DNA of 24,668 bases from Bacteroidales bacterium UBA3684 (lineage in GTDB: Bacteria; Bacteroidota; Bacteroidia; Bacteroidales; P3), in the NCBI GenBank assembly GCA_002372855.1, contig DFIZ01000069.1, positions 1-24,668 on the forward strand. The letters are read 5' to 3'. The notes beneath the pieces are model-generated. The model worked only from the letters and a program-made list of their open reading frames with translations. It was not told the DNA's origin and did not search any database. Below are positions 17,747 to 24,668 of the stretch, one piece after another (the stretch's first letter is position 1; each line of letters starts with the position of its first letter). Both the position numbers and the translations under genes were made by a program.

Positions 17747-18214
17747 TCACACTCTGAAGTGGGAGAATGCCTTGTTGGCATCAGCCATACGGTGGATGTC
17801 CTCTTTGCGCTTGAAGGCGGCGCCCTCTTCCTTGTAAGCGGCCTGGATTTCAGCGGCCAGCTTCAGGGCCATGGTCTTCTCACTGCGTTTGCGGGAGAAA
17901 CCGATAAGGTTCTTCATGCCGATGCTCTGCTTGCGCTCGGCACGGATTTCGGTAGGAATCTGGAAGGTGGCACCACCGATACGGCGGCTGCGGACCTCGA
18001 CGCTCGGGGTCACATTGGCCAGAGCCTTCTTCCACACCTCGAGACCGTCCTCTTTCGTACGGTCGGCGACCACGTCGATTGCCTCGTAGAAAATCTTGTA
18101 GGCGATGGTCTTCTTGCCACCCATCATCAGGTTGTTGACGAACTTGGTGACCAGGATATCATTGTATTTGGGATCCGGAAGGATGATTCTTTTCTTGGGT
18201 TTAGCTTTTCTCAT
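17747..18214 (-). CDS. rpsG: 30S ribosomal protein S7
   Basis: uS7 nucleates folding of the 16S 3' domain and lies at the E site. The 155-residue product begins [19 protein letters not shown] and has [35 protein letters not shown] (68-87) and the C-terminal helices ending HFRV. The length agrees with the short family form without the E. coli K-strain C-terminal extension. Its leader is occupied by a 7-base tandem array (18224-18257) that leaves only 9 bases before the ATG. Confidence 0.97.
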   Translation of the reverse strand: MRKAKPKKRIILPDPKYNDILVTKFVNNLMMGGKKTIAYKIFYEAIDVVADRTKEDGLEVWKKALANVTPSVEVRSRRIGGATFQIPTEIRAERKQSIGMKNLIGFSRKRSEKTMALKLAAEIQAAYKEEGAAFKRKEDIHRMADANKAFSHFRV

Positions 18215-18223
18215 TGCTAAAAA

Positions 18224-18257
18224 ACTTTAAACTTTCAACTTTAAACTATAAACTCAA
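18224..18257. repeat. Five-unit 7-bp tandem array between rpsL and rpsG
   Basis: The plus strand reads ACTTTAA ACTTTCA ACTTTAA ACTATAA ACTCAA(T), five units in exact 7-base register. They fill nearly the whole 43-base gap and end at the rpsL stop. On the transcript the units read roughly AGTTTAA. It is the same class of repeat as 11082-11102 and 24548-24582. Confidence 0.85.
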
Positions 18258-18641
18258 TTACTTGCCGGCCTGTTTGGGACGCTTGGCACCGTATTTCGAA
18301 CGACGCTGGCGACGACCGTCCACTCCGCTGGTGTCCAATGCACCACGGATGATGTGATAACGCACACCGGGAAGGTCTTTCACACGGCCTCCGCGGATCA
18401 TCACAATCGAGTGCTCCTGCAGGTTGTGACCCTCACCCGGAATGTAGGCGTTGACCTCTTTACCATTGGTCAGGCGAACACGGGCCACTTTACGCATGGC
18501 CGAGTTAGGTTTCTTGGGGGTGGTGGTGTACACACGGGTGCAGACACCGCGACGCTGCGGGCAGCTGTCGAGGGCGGGAGACTTACTCTTGTACTCCATC
18601 TGCTGACGTCCTTTGCGAACTAATTGCTGAATTGTTGGCAT
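18258..18641 (-). CDS. rpsL: 30S ribosomal protein S12
   Basis: uS12 lies at the decoding centre and controls accuracy. The 127 residues begin [14 protein letters not shown] and contain [20 protein letters not shown] (32-51) and [20 protein letters not shown] (69-88), then DLPGVRYH. The lysines at the known streptomycin-resistance positions (K43/K44 and K88, counting the Met) are unchanged, so the sequence looks streptomycin-sensitive at this locus. D89 is the site of RimO methylthiolation in other bacteria. It is the first gene of the 33-gene cluster, about 75 bases downstream of the predicted transcription start. Confidence 0.98.
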   Translation of the reverse strand: MPTIQQLVRKGRQQMEYKSKSPALDSCPQRRGVCTRVYTTTPKKPNSAMRKVARVRLTNGKEVNAYIPGEGHNLQEHSIVMIRGGRVKDLPGVRYHIIRGALDTSGVDGRRQRRSKYGAKRPKQAGK

Positions 18642-18647
18642 TTTCTT

Positions 18648-18680
18648 TTACTTGTTTTTTTATTTTTTATTACTTGTTTT
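18648..18680 (-). repeat. Direct repeat in the rpsL leader
   Basis: AAAACAAGTAA occurs twice on the minus strand, at 18680-18670 and 18658-18648, 22 bases apart (about two helical turns). The second copy ends 6 bases before the rpsL ATG. The leader around it is almost pure A/T. It could be a ribosome- or protein-binding element or simple A-rich drift. Confidence 0.5.
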
Positions 18681-18721
18681 CTATCTCATTTTACGGGCAC
18701 AATCCGCCCAAAAAGGAATTG

Positions 18722-18753
18722 CAAAAGTACTACTTTTTCCCGACCCCACCAAA
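18722..18753 (-). promoter_or_regulatory. Bacteroidota-type promoter of the ribosomal cluster
   Basis: On the minus strand TTTG (18753-18750) is followed after 20 bases by TACTTTTG (18729-18722). This matches the known Bacteroides primary-sigma promoter, TTTG at -33 and TAnnTTTG at -7 with 19-21 bases between. Transcription would begin near 18714-18717, giving a leader of about 75 bases before rpsL. A small hairpin (GGGC and GCCC arms, 18695-18709) would lie at the very 5' end of the RNA. Confidence 0.8.
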
Positions 18754-19011
18754 TGCCCGGAACCATTTGGAATGTTAAAAAATCATAAAATCTCTTCGCA
18801 GAACTGATAATCTGTATATTACAAAATCATTTTAACATAATTATTTTTGCAAAAAAAGTGTTTTATCAACAAAATCCGGCCTGCAAAACGGACTGTTTTC
18901 AACACGTTTTTCACAATTTTCACATCTTTCTTTAAAGCGGCATACCGCGCCACCGGATACTTCGTTTTCTCCGGGGCACGGCATGCCTTCCACACACAAA
19001 TGTTTTTCTTT

Positions 19012-22000
19012 CTAGAACACCACCAGCTTGGTCGTCGCGGTGGCCCTGTCGCTGACGGTGGAAATGTAATACACTCCTGCACTCAAGGCACTGATATCCA
19101 ACACCACGCCCTCCATTTTCACCGTCATCACCAAGCGGCCGGCAACATCTCTCACCGTCACCTTGTCGCCCGGTTCCACACCTCGCAGTTCCACCCAGCC
19201 GCTGGCGGGGTTAGGCACCAGGTCCAGGTGGCCGTCACCAACCACCTGGCCTATGCCTTCGACCCCGGTGGTGAACCTCAACATCTCACTCCATACGCTT
19301 TTTTTGGCCTCGTCGCAGAGGGTCATCACGTAAAGGTCGTAAATGGTATTCGCCTCAAGGCCTTCGACGCGGGTCGCAACCCGTCCGGGGGCCTGGGCGT
19401 CTACAATCAGCTCCGTGCCACGTCCTTGTTCATAGTCCATCGGGCCGTACTCCAGACGCCAGGGACCTGCCGTCGGGGCCTGCCACTCCACCTCGACACT
19501 ATGGCTGCCCGTGGCAACAATCCTCACCTCCTCCACTGGCGGGCAGACAAGGGTGGTAAAGGTCAGGGTGTCGCTCCACAGCACCTGCCCGTCGTGGCAC
19601 ATCGGGCGCACCACGAGGTGATAGTCTGTGCCTTGTTCAAGGGTGGTGAAGACGACGCAGGGGGTGTCGACCTGCAGGAGGGTGTCGCCGTACCGGCTGC
19701 CGAGCCACACCTCCCATTCCGTTGCCGGACCCTGGGGTGTCCAACCAGCCCATGCGCTGCCGAGGGTGACGCTGTCCAGGCGCAGTGCCGCTACAGGCCG
19801 GCAGGGGGGATCGGTGTGGACGGTGTAGACACTGAGGCTGTCCAGATAAAAGGAGGCGGAGGAGGCCAGCGTGTCGCGGAAGAAGGAGAAATAGAGACGT
19901 CCGTCGCCCACGGGGATGTCCCTCGTGGCCAGGTCTATTGTGTACCAATCGTATGACGGCGACGAATAGGAGGTCTGGCTCGATGCCACACTGTCGTCAT
20001 AGAGCAACACCTCCGCAGCCGAAGTATCGTCCATATAAACCACCCTGACACGCATCGGCAGATAGTGGGACTGGTGGGTGGAATCGATATAGCTCTGCCT
20101 GGTCGCCACCATGAAACTCACGTAGGCGTCGGTGTCGGCAACATGCAGTAACGGCGATGTAACGGTGAGCACACTGTCGGAGTCAGCGATGGAGCCCATC
20201 AGGGCCTGCTGGCCGTTGACGACGACAGTGGCATTGCGCACCGAGGGAGTGTAGGCCGGCGTGCCCTTCACCTCCCAGCAACGCGGCATGCGGTTCACCT
20301 GACAACCCTCGAATTCCTCGGTATAGGGCAGCTCAAATGCTCCGCACTCGGTAGTGAAACTCACCGCCACGCGGAAGGTGGGCAGACCCTCCTGGCACAC
20401 CGACGAAAGCTCGAACGTATAGTCCGTGGCCACCGACAGGCCACCCACCTCCACGCTGTCGCCCACGAAGTCGATGCTGTCGCCCAGGGCATAGACGCGG
20501 TAGTGCCCCACGCCCCGCGGGTCGTGCACCACCAGCAGAACCGAGCTGTCGGTCACCGAGGCCACGCTCACCGAGTCCGGTGCCGAGCACGAGAGGTCGT
20601 GCACCAGCCTCACGTCGTCCAATACCGCCGGGGCATGGGACCTGCCTCCGGCATTGCCAAAACGCATGGCCACATGAATATTGGTAGCGCTGCTCGAACC
20701 CAGCGACACATAGTATTCGTGCCAATCTTCCAGCGAGGGAAGCGTAATCGTCCTCAGGGCGGTGAAAGTCAGCGTGTCGGCAGGGTCGCTCATCACGCCT
20801 ACCTGCACCGTTGCCTCTCCCCTCGCCCAGAAGTCGACGGCCACGCCGACGAGGCTGTCCACCTGTGGCATCACGTAGAAGAACGGCTGGTTGTTTTCTC
20901 CCACATTGGGCACCAGGGCGCCGCTGTTGCCACGGCCTATGGTGCGGTTCGTGCGGTCGCCGCTGTTACCGGGGTAGCAGTAGTCGATAAAGCTCTGGCA
21001 GAGGCCCAAGCCGTCGTTGTAGTTCTCGCTCCACGGCAGCTCGTCGTGCGCTATCACCCCGCAGGCCGTCGCCATGCGAACGGCGAGCGTCGACGACAAG
21101 GTGCTGTCGGACGGGCAGATGGAGGCCACCCACACATCGTAGTTTGTGGAGTGGTGCAGGCCGGTGATGGTATGGGCATAGCCACTGACATCGGCGGAGT
21201 CTATACTGCCGCCGTCGCTCCACCACAGGCGGTAGCGGCCGGCCGTGTCGGGGTCGACAATGCGCACGCTGAGGCTGCCCAGCGTGGCGCTGTCGAGCAC
21301 CAGGCTGTCGGGACGCGCACACGAGGTGGCATAGAAGAGGCTGATGTCGTCGACCAGCACCTGCTTCCAGCCGCTGAAACTCGTCATGCGCAACGCCAGA
21401 CGGCCGTCGCCGATGCCGTCGAGAGCACGCTCATAGTAGCTCCAGTTGTCAAGGCTGTTGACGAAAGGCACGGTGTCGAAGGCCGTGAAGCTGGTGCGGT
21501 CGGCAATGTCGGTCATCACGCCGAGCTCGAGCATCGCATTGGTCATAGAGGTGTTCACCCCCGTCGCATTCATCGATACGGAGATTCCCGCGTATGGCAT
21601 CGCCACATACGGCAGCACCAGGAAGGAGCGCGCGGTGTCGCCCTGCCACACTTCCGAACGCATATTGATGCAGGGGGTGTTGCTCATTATCGTGTAGACA
21701 CTCACACTGGAATACGAATCCTGTCCCTGAAGGCGCGTCCAGCAGGAGTCGAAGCTGCCGTTCTGCCAGCTGTCGAAATCCTCCGTCCACGGCAGCGAGC
21801 TGATGCCGGCACAGGCGGTGGTGAAGGAGGTGCTGAGGGCCTCCGTGAAGCCGTCGGGGCACATCGTGCGCACGCTGACGGCGTAGGTGGTCTGGGGGCT
21901 GAGGCCGGTGAAAGTCCAGTTGGTGTCGCCCGTCACGGTGACGGTCTGCGATCCGCAGGTCACCTCGTAGGTGCCCGCGCCATTGATGTCGGTCCACGTA

Positions 22001-24309
22001 ACCGTGGCCTCTGCGTCGGTCACCATGCTCACCCCCAGGGCCACAGGCCTCATGCATCCCGCAAAGGGCGTGACCACGACGCTGTCCAGGTAGGCGTAGT
22101 CGTTGGGCAGGCCCCCGGCGTAGCTGTGGTCGCTATGGTTGTCTTGCAACAGGGCGATGCGGCCGTCGGTGATGCCGCTGAGGGCGAAGTCGAAACTGTA
22201 GCGGTGCCAGTTGCTGTCGGCCGGACGGATGGAGGCCACACGGGTGAAACCGCTGGTATCTTCCACACTGGTGGTGATACCCACCGCCAACTCCACATAT
22301 TCATATCCACTGGGCACCTTGTAGTCGAAATCCACCATCAGGCGGTTGGAAGCGTCGGTAGTGGCAGGCAACACAACCCACGAGGCTTCGCGCCCCACCA
22401 GGTTGATGCGCTTGGAGGCCAGGCGCAGCGAGTGAGTGCCCTCCGAGGCCACGCCCGGTGTCACCTCGGGCAACCAGTCGGGGAAGGGACTACCGCTGTT
22501 GAAGCGCATGCTCCGCGCTGTCCAGCAGAAGGAGAGAGCCTCGCTCTCGAAGCCCTCGCTGAAGGGGGCCGTCATAGGGCTGCAGAGGGTGTGGAAAGTG
22601 GCGCTGACGGCCGTCGAAGTCTCGGCGCCGCAGAGGGCATAGACCAGCACCAGATACTCCACATCGGGCATCAGGCCCGTGAGCACCGCCGGCGAGGCGG
22701 AAGCGTACACCGTGTCGGCCTCCGCCGAGGCCAGGGGACGGTACACCACACGGTAGCTGCCCGTCTGGTTGAGGTCGGTCCAGACCACGGTGGCGGAGTG
22801 GTCGGTAACGTCGCTCGCGGTCACCGTGTCCACCGCCGGGCAACCCACAGCCACATGCACATCGATGTCGTCGATATAGACCCGTGCCACCGAACCCGTC
22901 AGGCGGAAGGCGATACTCTTGCCGTCACCGGCATAGGCTCTCAGGCGCAACGAACGCGAGGCCCACGTGTTGGTCGGCAGGGAGACTGTCTGCAGCGCCA
23001 CGAAGGAGGAACCGTCGCCCGGCACCTCGAGCACTCCCACCTCGAGCGTCCCGCTCACCAGCTGCGCGTCGAAGCTCACCTCCAGGTCCGCCAGGCTGTC
23101 TATCGGCGGCAGGGCGACCCAGGCAGTGCCGCTACTGCCGTTATAGAGGTAGAGGCAGTTGTGCCCGCCGTAGCCGCTCTGCCGCGTGACATAGCCGCTC
23201 GTCCCGCGCCAGCACCCGGGGTCGAAAATGGTGGTCTGGTTCATATAGTTGACATAGAACTCGAAATCCTCCGCAAAAGGCAATCCGGCATGCGCGATGG
23301 ACTCGCAGGGGGTCTTGAAACTGAACTGCACCCAGTTGCTCACGTCAGCTCCGCAGTCCGACCGGATATAGCCGTTGTATTGGTGGTTGAGCTGCAGGGA
23401 GTCGAGGTAGAGCACCGAATCGTTGGTCTCCATCGGCACACGGCTGCCGGGGTAGTTGATATTGAAATACACCGTATCCAAATACACTGTATATGTGCAT
23501 CCTCCCACATTGTTGGGCGTCCACGTCAGGATGCCCGACGTGGCGGCGAGGTCCTCCACCCGCACATTGCGCGGCTTGGGACACGGAGGCTCGGGACGCC
23601 GGAAGGTGACCACCAGGCCGCTGTCGGGCATGCCCGTAATGTAGCGGTTGCTGCGCATCGTGCTGGGGTGGAACGCCGTGGGATTGTCCCAGCTGCCCAT
23701 CAGGGCTATGGCGTCGTTGTACCCCCCGATGATGTCCGACACCATCATCAGGTTGAACGAACTGTCGCTGGCATGGTTCTCCAGGTGGCCGTAGTGCACA
23801 CTGACGTCGCCGTTCTCGTAGAGGCGCACCTGATAGTTGAAGTTGTCGGTGCTCACGTTGTAGTGCTGCACATGCTGGAACTCCACCACCAGTACCCGCT
23901 GCCCGTCGTCGGCCGTATCCACCTGCCACCAGCAACCGGAGTTGCCCTGCGGCATCTGCCCGTCCACCAGCAGGAACGGCACAATGACGCGCGTGCCCGT
24001 GTTGCAATAGCCATAGGGATTGTGCGATCCCGTGCCGCTGTTCAGCAGCATGTAGCCGTCGGCACGCATGCACAACGGCACACCCTGGGCAAGCGTGGCC
24101 TCGCCGAAGGGAAACTCGAACGGCATGGCGACGTTCTGGTATCCGCCGTCGCCGACCACGGAGGTCAGCTGCGTGCCCGTCGCGGCAATGGACACCCACG
24201 GCTCGGTGGTGGTCTCCATCGTGTAGGTCGCCACCCCCTGTCCCCAGGCACCGACGCTGCCCAGCAGCATCGCCGTCATCAATAGGAATGTACTCTTTTT
24301 CATCTTCAT
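19012..24309 (-). CDS. Giant secreted multidomain protein with T9SS sorting domain
   Basis: This 1765-residue protein carries signals for Sec export and then type IX secretion to the cell surface or medium. A signal peptide (lysines then a hydrophobic core, likely cut near residue 23) leads to a beta-rich domain (about 24-240) that I do not recognise. A fibronectin-III-like module follows (243-334), then five units of about 240-265 residues (335-576, 577-833, 834-1082, 1083-1321, 1322-1586). Each unit has a jelly-roll/cleaved-adhesin-like domain opening with LPWTEDFD-type motifs and closing with YIDDIDV-type motifs, then a fibronectin-III-like domain. A last fibronectin-III-like domain (1589-1680) precedes the type A sorting domain (1694-1765: LVPNPASG, VRDVAGRLV, LSAGVYYIS, KLVVF). 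Cysteines recur at unit boundaries (335, 490, 576, 752, 833, 997, 1083, 1241, 1322, 1503, 1589). No catalytic motif is seen, so an adhesin or binding role is inference. M3 is an alternative start. Confidence 0.9.
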   Translation of the reverse strand: MKMKKSTFLLMTAMLLGSVGAWGQGVATYTMETTTEPWVSIAATGTQLTSVVGDGGYQNVAMPFEFPFGEATLAQGVPLCMRADGYMLLNSGTGSHNPYGYCNTGTRVIVPFLLVDGQMPQGNSGCWWQVDTADDGQRVLVVEFQHVQHYNVSTDNFNYQVRLYENGDVSVHYGHLENHASDSSFNLMMVSDIIGGYNDAIALMGSWDNPTAFHPSTMRSNRYITGMPDSGLVVTFRRPEPPCPKPRNVRVEDLAATSGILTWTPNNVGGCTYTVYLDTVYFNINYPGSRVPMETNDSVLYLDSLQLNHQYNGYIRSDCGADVSNWVQFSFKTPCESIAHAGLPFAEDFEFYVNYMNQTTIFDPGCWRGTSGYVTRQSGYGGHNCLYLYNGSSGTAWVALPPIDSLADLEVSFDAQLVSGTLEVGVLEVPGDGSSFVALQTVSLPTNTWASRSLRLRAYAGDGKSIAFRLTGSVARVYIDDIDVHVAVGCPAVDTVTASDVTDHSATVVWTDLNQTGSYRVVYRPLASAEADTVYASASPAVLTGLMPDVEYLVLVYALCGAETSTAVSATFHTLCSPMTAPFSEGFESEALSFCWTARSMRFNSGSPFPDWLPEVTPGVASEGTHSLRLASKRINLVGREASWVVLPATTDASNRLMVDFDYKVPSGYEYVELAVGITTSVEDTSGFTRVASIRPADSNWHRYSFDFALSGITDGRIALLQDNHSDHSYAGGLPNDYAYLDSVVVTPFAGCMRPVALGVSMVTDAEATVTWTDINGAGTYEVTCGSQTVTVTGDTNWTFTGLSPQTTYAVSVRTMCPDGFTEALSTSFTTACAGISSLPWTEDFDSWQNGSFDSCWTRLQGQDSYSSVSVYTIMSNTPCINMRSEVWQGDTARSFLVLPYVAMPYAGISVSMNATGVNTSMTNAMLELGVMTDIADRTSFTAFDTVPFVNSLDNWSYYERALDGIGDGRLALRMTSFSGWKQVLVDDISLFYATSCARPDSLVLDSATLGSLSVRIVDPDTAGRYRLWWSDGGSIDSADVSGYAHTITGLHHSTNYDVWVASICPSDSTLSSTLAVRMATACGVIAHDELPWSENYNDGLGLCQSFIDYCYPGNSGDRTNRTIGRGNSGALVPNVGENNQPFFYVMPQVDSLVGVAVDFWARGEATVQVGVMSDPADTLTFTALRTITLPSLEDWHEYYVSLGSSSATNIHVAMRFGNAGGRSHAPAVLDDVRLVHDLSCSAPDSVSVASVTDSSVLLVVHDPRGVGHYRVYALGDSIDFVGDSVEVGGLSVATDYTFELSSVCQEGLPTFRVAVSFTTECGAFELPYTEEFEGCQVNRMPRCWEVKGTPAYTPSVRNATVVVNGQQALMGSIADSDSVLTVTSPLLHVADTDAYVSFMVATRQSYIDSTHQSHYLPMRVRVVYMDDTSAAEVLLYDDSVASSQTSYSSPSYDWYTIDLATRDIPVGDGRLYFSFFRDTLASSASFYLDSLSVYTVHTDPPCRPVAALRLDSVTLGSAWAGWTPQGPATEWEVWLGSRYGDTLLQVDTPCVVFTTLEQGTDYHLVVRPMCHDGQVLWSDTLTFTTLVCPPVEEVRIVATGSHSVEVEWQAPTAGPWRLEYGPMDYEQGRGTELIVDAQAPGRVATRVEGLEANTIYDLYVMTLCDEAKKSVWSEMLRFTTGVEGIGQVVGDGHLDLVPNPASGWVELRGVEPGDKVTVRDVAGRLVMTVKMEGVVLDISALSAGVYYISTVSDRATATTKLVVF
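19091..19230 (-). other. T9SS type A C-terminal sorting signal (part of the large protein)
   Basis: This segment codes for most of residues 1694-1765. It has the order expected for the type A signal: LVPNPASGW, a strand with VTVRDVAGRLVMTV, then ISALSAGVYYIS. The remaining bases down to 19012 encode KLVVF and the stop. Such domains are recognised by the PorU/PorV machinery, which usually removes them and attaches the cargo to lipopolysaccharide. Confidence 0.88.
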
Positions 24310-24449
24310 AACGTTTCTGTTATTGGTTAATGTTTGCTTGTGCTTTCGCCCGAATCCGTTTCACCCTCGTCTGCTATAAAGAGTCGGAACGGCCGTTTTT
24401 AGCTCACACTTTTAACATTTTTTTTCCATCGCCCTTCACTATCCCCCTC

Positions 24450-24479
24450 CAAAACAATAGACTAAAAACAGCCCCCAAA
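24450..24479 (-). promoter_or_regulatory. Weak candidate promoter of the T9SS protein gene
   Basis: On the minus strand TTTG (24479-24476) and TATTGTTTTG (24459-24450) roughly resemble the Bacteroidota promoter. However, the -7 element has two extra bases between TA and TTTG, and the overall spacing is one base short of the usual range. The leader would be about 135 bases. No better box was found in the gap. Confidence 0.3.
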
Positions 24480-24516
24480 ATTTCACCGTTAACAAAATTT
24501 AACAATCCCCCACCCA

Positions 24517-24543
24517 CCGTAGAGACGCAGCACGCTGCGTCTC
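24517..24543. repeat. Dispersed palindromic repeat, copy 2
   Basis: It matches 25-51 at 26 of 27 positions. Here the inverted arms are longer (GTAGAGACGCAG at 24519-24530 and its complement at 24535-24546) around a CACG centre. It lies immediately before the 7-base array, about 210 bases upstream of the large gene. Confidence 0.8.
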
Positions 24544-24547
24544 TACA

Positions 24548-24582
24548 TTAACTCTTAACTCATAACTCCTAACTCTTAACTG
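24548..24582. repeat. Five-unit 7-bp tandem array upstream of the T9SS gene
   Basis: TTAACTC TTAACTC ATAACTC CTAACTC TTAACTG are five units in exact 7-base register, with NTAACT constant. The minus strand reads AGTTAAG-type units. It begins 5 bases after the palindrome copy at 24517-24543. Confidence 0.85.
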
Positions 24583-24617
24583 GTACATGATTCGGCCCTT
24601 CTTATATAGTTCCTATA

Positions 24618-24668
24618 TACTTCTCATATACTTCTTATATCACCTATATAAGAAGTATATGAGAAGTA
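24618..24668. repeat. Perfect inverted repeat at the window edge
   Basis: Arms of 23 bases (24618-24640 and 24646-24668) are exact complements around the loop CACCT. The right arm is cut by the window end, so the true repeat may be longer. The arms are themselves built from short units such as ACTTCTCATATA and ACTTCTTATAT, and another such unit lies at 24600-24608. It could form a long AT-rich hairpin in RNA or a cruciform in DNA. Confidence 0.85.

Larger units (their letters stand above)
18642..19011. other. Intergenic region between the T9SS protein gene and rpsL
   Basis: This 370-base AT-rich gap holds the cluster promoter at 18722-18753 and the rpsL leader. For the upstream gene I see only weak terminator candidates on the minus strand: a 6-pair stem at 18873-18894 followed by a few uridines, and a 4-pair GCGG/CCGC stem near 18936-18951. 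No open frame here has support; one that overlaps the end of the large gene is a shadow. Confidence 0.6.
24310..24668. other. Intergenic, repeat-rich end of window
   Basis: These 359 bases upstream of the large gene hold its presumed leader, a weak promoter candidate, the second copy of the dispersed palindrome, a 7-base array and an inverted repeat at the very edge. A 73-codon plus-strand frame at 24330-24551 crosses these repeats, has no recognisable product and is not called. Confidence 0.6.

Noticed and set aside
15587..18220. 877-codon plus-strand frame antisense to fusA and rpsG, crossing their gap
   Set aside because: It is striking in length, but the strong codon bias of fusA and rpsG explains the lack of stops. 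No domain is recognised and it has no plausible promoter.
18819..19082. 87-codon minus-strand frame overlapping the end of the large gene
   Set aside because: It is out of frame with the T9SS tail, which is clearly the coding frame. The rest lies in AT-rich intergenic DNA and has no family resemblance.
20503..24285. 1260-codon open frame on the plus strand, antisense to the large secreted protein
   Set aside because: The predicted protein is a histidine/arginine/alanine/glycine-rich composition artefact of the GC-rich codons on the other strand. It has no recognisable domain, while the minus-strand frame has a signal peptide, repeats and a T9SS domain.
24548..24668. Possible CRISPR array or attachment site
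   Set aside because: The 7-base units have no spacers and the inverted repeat is single. No cas, integrase or transposase gene is in the window.

Overview
The window is almost entirely a bacterial ribosomal-protein supercluster read from the minus strand, followed upstream by one very large secreted-protein gene. Several features point to the phylum Bacteroidota, probably order Bacteroidales: the gene order rpsL-rpsG-fusA-(S10-spc-alpha genes), with no tuf after fusA and map-infA-rpmJ after secY; the cysteine-poor L36, S14 and S4; the promoter of type TTTG-N20-TAnnTTTG before rpsL; the A-rich, mostly Shine-Dalgarno-free leaders; and a type IX secretion (T9SS) C-terminal signal on the large protein. 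I cannot name a genus.

Layout in transcription order (right to left). (1) 24310-24668 is an intergenic, repeat-rich end. It holds a 23-bp inverted repeat cut by the window edge, a 7-bp tandem array and a palindrome that recurs at 25-51. (2) 24309-19012 is a 1765-residue secreted modular protein. It has a signal peptide, an N-terminal beta domain, one fibronectin-III-like module, five repeated units each of a jelly-roll/cleaved-adhesin-like domain plus a fibronectin-III-like domain, one further fibronectin-III-like domain and a T9SS sorting domain. (3) 18642-19011 is intergenic and carries the promoter and leader of the ribosomal cluster. (4) 18641-199 holds 33 collinear genes: rpsL, rpsG, fusA, rpsJ, rplC, rplD, rplW, rplB, rpsS, rplV, rpsC, rplP, rpmC, rpsQ, rplN, rplX, rplE, rpsN, rpsH, rplF, rplR, rpsE, rpmD, rplO, secY, map, infA, rpmJ, rpsM, rpsK, rpsD, rpoA and rplQ. 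Gaps run from a 1-base overlap to 94 bases. (5) A strong intrinsic terminator at 120-164 closes the cluster. Bases 1-119 hold short repeats and no gene.

The cluster supplies the ribosome core, EF-G and IF-1, the RNA polymerase alpha subunit, the SecY channel, and the methionine aminopeptidase that trims nascent chains. It looks intact: no frameshift, truncation or foreign insertion was seen.

I found no convincing undescribed multi-gene system. The items most worth a second look are the dispersed palindrome at both window ends, the 7-bp arrays lying between essential ribosomal genes, the perfect Shine-Dalgarno before rpmD in an otherwise SD-poor genome, the roughly 20-residue insertion in L23, a repeated motif in the rpsL leader, and the architecture of the giant T9SS protein.
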